Below, piece by piece: positions 14,437-14,738 of a stretch of DNA of 14,738 bases. Positions within the stretch are counted from its first letter, which is position 1, and each line of letters begins with the position of its first letter. This stretch comes from Clostridiales bacterium (GTDB taxonomy: Bacteria > Bacillota > Clostridia > Lutisporales > Lutisporaceae), in contig JAAYKT010000186.1 of assembly GCA_012522255.1 (NCBI GenBank), forward strand, positions 1 through 14,738, in the 5' to 3' direction. The notes beneath the pieces are model-generated. The model did no database searches, had not been told where the DNA came from, and worked only from the letters and a program-made list of their open reading frames with translations. Position numbers and translations under genes: made by a program.

Positions 14437-14738
14437 CTATTCCTTCAAGTTTTCCAATTGTTCTTTGCGATGTTTTTGCTTTTCTTTGGCATTTTCCAAA
14501 GTTTCAGGGTCCATATCGTCTTTGTTATGTTCAATATAACCATCGGAATATTCAATTCGTTTTTTAAGGTTTGTAATTTGGTTACCGGGATCATGGACAT
14601 CATTAACTATTTTATTCCTAAGATTGTCAATTCTGTCCTCACGGTCATTTTGTATTTCAGATGCATGATCCAACTGGTCATCACTTGCTATGTCACTGTT
14701 TTGCTCTAAGTGTCTTTGAGTTCGCACATATCTGTTAC
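14437..14738 (-). CDS. small highly charged protein, 5' end outside window (possibly Tlp-like)
   Basis: The frame is open from the window edge (NRYVRTQRHLEQN...) to TAG at 14437-14439. A GTG at 14727 lies in frame, but no Shine-Dalgarno precedes it, so the true start is probably beyond the window. The visible 100 or so residues are extremely rich in Asp, Glu, Lys, Arg, Asn and Gln, with almost no aromatic residues apart from Tyr, and look mostly helical. The stretch DREDRIDNLRNKIV and the end EKQKHRKEQLENLKE recall the small acid-soluble spore protein Tlp pattern (D-R-x-D-N...I-x-x-K-N-x-R-R-E), but the match is loose. A hydrophobic overlapping frame on the + strand is the antisense of this charged protein. 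It is transcribed towards selC and ends 23 nt before the selC -35. No function is claimed beyond a possible spore or stress role. Confidence 0.6.
   Translation of the reverse strand, partial: NRYVRTQRHLEQNSDIASDDQLDHASEIQNDREDRIDNLRNKIVNDVHDPGNQITNLKKRIEYSDGYIEHNKDDMDPETLENAKEKQKHRKEQLENLKE

Noticed and set aside
14458..14709. Hydrophobic 83-codon frame on the + strand
   Set aside because: It is the complement of the charged gene on the - strand; antisense of Glu/Lys-rich helices gives Phe/Leu-rich frames. It has no Shine-Dalgarno.
1..14738. CRISPR array, toxin-antitoxin pair, phage or transposase genes
   Set aside because: No regularly spaced repeats and no such genes are visible. Apart from the short GC-rich block at 8961-9030, the window is ordinary chromosomal backbone.

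Overview
The window is 14.7 kb of AT-rich DNA from a low-GC, Gram-positive anaerobe, most likely a member of the Clostridia. The evidence is the gene content and order (polA-coaE, nadD-yqeK-LCP-rsfS, selD-selA-selB), strong AGGAGG-type ribosome binding sites, frequent TTG starts (6 of the 13 genes whose start can be assigned), and a complete selenocysteine machinery. I cannot fix the genus from the sequence. Nearly everything lies on the + strand. Only tRNA-Sec and the last, edge-truncated gene are on the - strand.

Region 1 (1-2511): the 3' part of polA, interrupted by an in-frame TAA at 403-405, followed by coaE. Region 2 (2518-5172): a nicotinate phosphoribosyltransferase-family enzyme and a lone peptide/oligopeptide-type solute-binding lipoprotein with no permease beside it. 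Region 3 (5251-7821): nadD, yqeK (HD-domain Ap4A hydrolase), a LytR-CpsA-Psr cell-envelope protein and rsfS, closely spaced and probably one operon. NadD acts on the nicotinate mononucleotide that the phosphoribosyltransferase makes, so two steps of NAD salvage flank the lipoprotein. Region 4 (7846-8888): a YheO/DauR-type PAS-HTH regulator translationally coupled to ridA, closed by a clear intrinsic terminator.

Region 5 (8889-9173) is the only sizeable non-coding stretch. It holds the terminator, a GC-rich block (about 51% GC, against about 24% in the sequence after it) that looks like a dispersed-repeat or element remnant, a perfect 20-bp palindrome, and two imperfect 19-nt direct repeats near its ends. 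Region 6 (9174-9800) is comEA, a membrane-anchored DNA-binding competence protein.

Region 7 (9862-14365) is a complete selenocysteine system. It contains selD (selenophosphate synthetase, itself a selenoprotein with UGA at codon 17), selA, selB, and a convergent tRNA-Sec gene (selC) whose 3' end abuts the end of selB. selC has its own strong promoter to its right. SelD makes selenophosphate, SelA converts Ser-tRNA-Sec to Sec-tRNA-Sec, and SelB delivers it to UGA codons marked by a SECIS hairpin. SelD depends on this same machinery for its own synthesis. UGA is also used as an ordinary stop here (coaE, nadD, the PAS-HTH regulator, comEA). The window ends in a small, highly charged gene on the - strand, possibly related to the Tlp spore protein family.
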